Origin: Dryococelus australis
Lineage: Eukaryota; Arthropoda; Insecta; Phasmatodea; Phasmatidae
Reading direction: 5' to 3'
Length of the DNA stretch: 64,000 nucleotides
NCBI GenBank assembly: GCA_029891345.1
Contig: CM057002.1
Coordinates: 61,680,777 to 61,744,776, forward strand
Part shown: in pieces, positions 61,150 through 64,000 of the stretch
How positions within the stretch are numbered: the first letter of the stretch is position 1
How the letters are laid out: every line of letters begins with the position of its first letter
Notes under the pieces: generated by a model
The model's input: the letters and a program-made list of their open reading frames with translations, nothing else
The model's database searches: none
What the model was told of the DNA's origin: nothing
Made by a program: the position numbers and the translations under genes

Positions 61150-61790
61150 AGCCACTTGTAAACCAGCTAAGATGCAGCCACAGGCATGCAAGAGTTTGCC
61201 CCTAAGGGAGAGCGGCAGACACTGGTCGTAACCACTCCCAAACCTCCCTGCCAAGAGATGGCAGCAGCGGCTCCGCCCCGCTCCAACCAAAGGGGTGGCA
61301 GCCGAAGATTACCAAAAGCGAATGAGGCATGCTGGAACCCTCCAGCCGAGGAGAATATAATGTGCGGCCAGCAGAAAGGAAAGTTTTGCACGTAGTTCGC
61401 CTCAGCACAAATAGTGCTCAGGCTCTCTACCCCACATCTACAGTCCTCCTAAGGACTCTCCAAAATGTACCAGTCTTCTACCAGTTCTTCAACCGACGAT
61501 GTCTTCCCCACCACATTAACCGAAGAGTCGTCGCCACCCCCGACACTTGCCATCAAATCACCATACCTGACACGCACACTACACGGGGTGACCCGGGCCA
61601 AGCCACAATTAGGAACCAGTTGTTTCCACAACTACTTAATTATCAAGCTCTCATTCACTCTTCAAGCCAGGCTCATCAAACTTACAGGCACCTTCACCTG
61701 TCTTGCTCTTGTATAAAGTCAGTTGAACACCTAGTGTGTGTAGAGGTATGAGGTAGTACGGGTCACCGTGTTACCGTGTTTCTATTCTGA
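61150..61790 (+). mobile_element. LTR relic copy J (probable solo LTR)
   Basis: A GC-rich block with a TATA-like AATATAATG (61354-61362) and the shared 3' module GGCACCTTCACCTGTCTTG followed by ATGAGGTAGTACGGGTCACC. No internal region was recognised after it. The boundaries are approximate. Confidence 0.5.
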
Positions 61791-61968
61791 AGGGAATGAA
61801 ACACTTAGTCCATCCAATGTCTGGCTTTATTGGGTCTGTAGTGAATGTGTGCCTTTTCCCCAACTTAGTAAGCGTCACCCTTGAAAGGAGCGGCAGGGGA
61901 CCGTGAATTGGCAACAGTTTTTGACATAGAGTAGGACTGCAGGCAGCCCCCAACCAGGACTCCACATA

Positions 61969-62911
61969 CCGTATTTTATTACATATAGGTCGCACATTTT
62001 CTTAAAAATTCCATTGAAGACTTGGGATGGGTCCTATAAGTGATAAAAATTATTTTAAGGTGCTGGAAAAAAAATCAGTAAGCTTTCGATTAACGATGTT
62101 AATCTAGACCAGAGAAAACATGAATAAGTGTTGTATTAAAAACTTAGATAATCAAATTTACATATTTTAATTATTAATGGAAGATTGATATTGACTCCGA
62201 AAATGGTGATAAAACATAGTACCTATTACTATATTTCAGCATGTATAGGCCATACATTTTTACAAAAAAAATGACTAAAAAAAGTGGGGCGCAGCTTATA
62301 TACAAGATAGTGTCAACAAAAAAAAATTTTTTTGCGAAACATGTTTAGAAATTTGTCAACACACAGTACATTTTTATGTTTTAACTTAAAGATGGAAGGA
62401 AGGGAAGTGAAGAAGACGAAGCTGGAAAAAAAACTTTCAATTGTTTCATAAAATAACCATCCCACACGTGTAAAATGTAAAGATGTTGGAGCTCGGCCAT
62501 AGATGCCATACATGAGGAAATAATTTCTCTGCTGTACAAGAGAAAGATATCATACGTAGTTCGCACTTCCGCCCTGGCAGTACAAGTGCACATTGATAAG
62601 ATGCCATTTTGTGTAACATGTTGCAGTGGTTTTGCTTTCTCAAGTCAAGTTGCCATCTGTGGAATAGTAACTACGCAATGTATATTTGTAAACATTGCAG
62701 CATAATACAAATTTTCTGTCACAAATGTTCTGTAGGGGAGAAATTAGGTCGGAATTTATTATGTTTGTATGGAATCTTTACTTAACAATATTTACAGGAA
62801 TACAAAAATTCAGTGTGGCCTATACTTGAAATATTAATTATCCTTAATTTTTAATCAAACACTTGTGGTGCGGCCTGTACATGCACGTGGCCTATACATG
62901 CCAAAATATGG
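61969..62911. mobile_element. TA-flanked TIR element (Tc1/mariner/pogo-like, non-autonomous)
   Basis: The left end CCGTATTTTATTACATATAG and the right end read inward, CCATATTTTGGCATGTATAG, are imperfect inverted repeats, each followed by GGYCGCAC- or GGCCGCAC-type blocks. A TA dinucleotide flanks both sides (61967-61968, 62912-62913). The 943-bp AT-rich interior has no transposase. Confidence 0.65.
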
Positions 62912-62913
62912 TA

Positions 62914-64000
62914 TAAATTTCAAAGAAAACACAAATCATGCACTGTATGTGCAGAATTTAAAGTACACTATACTTTAACTGATATTTATTTTGCACCGAG
63001 TATAGTTAATTCACGGCGCATCCAAGTATCCAAGTATACACAGCCTTTCGCCAGCGCCAGGCGAGCACGTTGGGGGGGGGGGGGGGTGACCCAGAGCGAT
63101 AGAGAAGCGGTCTGTAGTTGTTTGTGTGTTTTGCTTTCTCAACGTGCGTCACTCAGACTTGTCCTTTAGATAGCAGAGTTAGTTGAAAGTTTATAATGCG
63201 ATGCAATAAAGACTAGACTATAACGGGACTTTAAATGAGGCAACCTGGCATTTAAACAATACAGTACAAAATCCTCAGAATACAATAACTTATTAAAATT
63301 TTACCAACTTACAAGCGCACATATTAGTTTTAAATTGTTTTGAAATAGGTGGTTTTTTGTAAACATTTAAGCACTTGATATGAAAAAATGTAAGAAAAGT
63401 TGAACCCTGCCTTTTTATTTACTCAGAATTCACGACCTGTGGCTTGATTTTCATTATCTTCAACGAACAAAATCACTTTCAATTTGAATGAAACCTGCAG
63501 TGTACATACTTCACCTTTCCATCACAAAACTGTCACACTTCTGCATTATCACAACATAAAAACAACACTTTTACTTGTGTATAACGTGCCCTTTTTTCTC
63601 AAAATAAAGGGAAAAAATTCTGGGGTGTGCACTAGACGAAAAGAAAACCAAGCCAAGAAAGGCAGGGTAGGATGGTAGTCGTAAACTTGTCTGAAATGTT
63701 TAGAGCCATCAATGTTAAGAGGGAGGGAGAAGGGAAGAGGTAGACACATTTATTTTGGAAAGAAGGGCGGTGTCACATTCCAGTACGGCAAAAAAAAAAG
63801 ACTAGCATGTCACCGCCCACCACCCACTGCAGTTATTGACGTTTTTCTTTTAATGACCCGTCACTGCATAAAAGCAAAAAATTAATGGAAGCTCGCCGGT
63901 CGTGTGCATCTGCCATCTTTGACGTAGGCTGTTTTATACAGCGTGTACAACCACAAAGATGAGTGCAACATATCACACACACACACACACACACACACAC
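62914..64000. other. Right-edge intron with simple repeats
   Basis: It contains a 15-G run at 63072-63086, and a segment at 63575-63860 resembling 27295-27470 (GGGAAAAATTTCTG versus GGGAAAAAATTCTGGGG), so another low-copy element may start here. A CA repeat from 63974 runs off the window end. Confidence 0.45.

Overview
The window is animal nuclear DNA, most likely from an arthropod and probably an insect with a large genome. The evidence is spliced exons with GT/AG borders and introns above 20 kb, plus Ty3/gypsy, BEL/Pao and LINE relics, hAT-type and TA-target DNA transposons, a tRNA-derived SINE, long microsatellites and no bacterial gene organisation. The species group is inference.

The only host gene I can recognise is GGA (Golgi-localised, gamma-ear-containing, ARF-binding clathrin adaptor) on the + strand. 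Four internal exons join in perfect phase: 8514-8655 and 9009-9445 (hinge), then 32484-32650 and 58643-58753 (most of the C-terminal gamma-adaptin-ear domain). The VHS and GAT exons lie upstream and the last ear exon lies downstream. Nearly everything else is intron: at least 8.5 kb at the left edge, 353 bp, 23.0 kb, 26.0 kb, and at least 5.2 kb at the right edge.

The introns are filled by transposable elements. The most distinctive group is a set of about nine LTR-retroelement relics with LTRs of roughly 0.85-1.04 kb. They share the 3' LTR module (a CACCT..CACCTG stretch, a GGTAGT/GGTAGC block, then AATAAA-type signals) and a short gag-like internal region. They lie at 1-2076(-), 14329-15624(-), 16860-18127(-), 19920-21297(+), 21298-23310(+), 23311-25260(+), 27615-28165(+), 38118-40040(+) and 61150-61790(+). 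Other mobile elements are: a hAT-like element 11940-14328 nested in one relic; a second hAT-like element 18228-19421 with a perfect 8-bp target duplication; a LINE ORF1 relic (26020-26900); a SINE with an 11-bp target duplication (29974-30215) and a second SINE copy (55684-55932) ending in about 500 bp of CT repeat; a decayed gypsy pol (33500-34985, minus); two unrelated BEL/Pao relics placed head to head (44110-46960 minus, 47770-52010 plus); a 1.8-kb TIR element with a nested foldback (40789-42590); and a TA-flanked TIR element (61969-62911).

The most unusual signal is a 192-bp inverted repeat at 23614-23805, just downstream of a TATA box in one LTR relic. Each arm carries a CTGATGA / stem / AAAAC / stem arrangement resembling a hammerhead ribozyme with one core substitution. 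Also notable are the apparent tandem arrangement of three different LTR+gag units at 19.9-25.3 kb and gag-like frames conserved between diverged relics.
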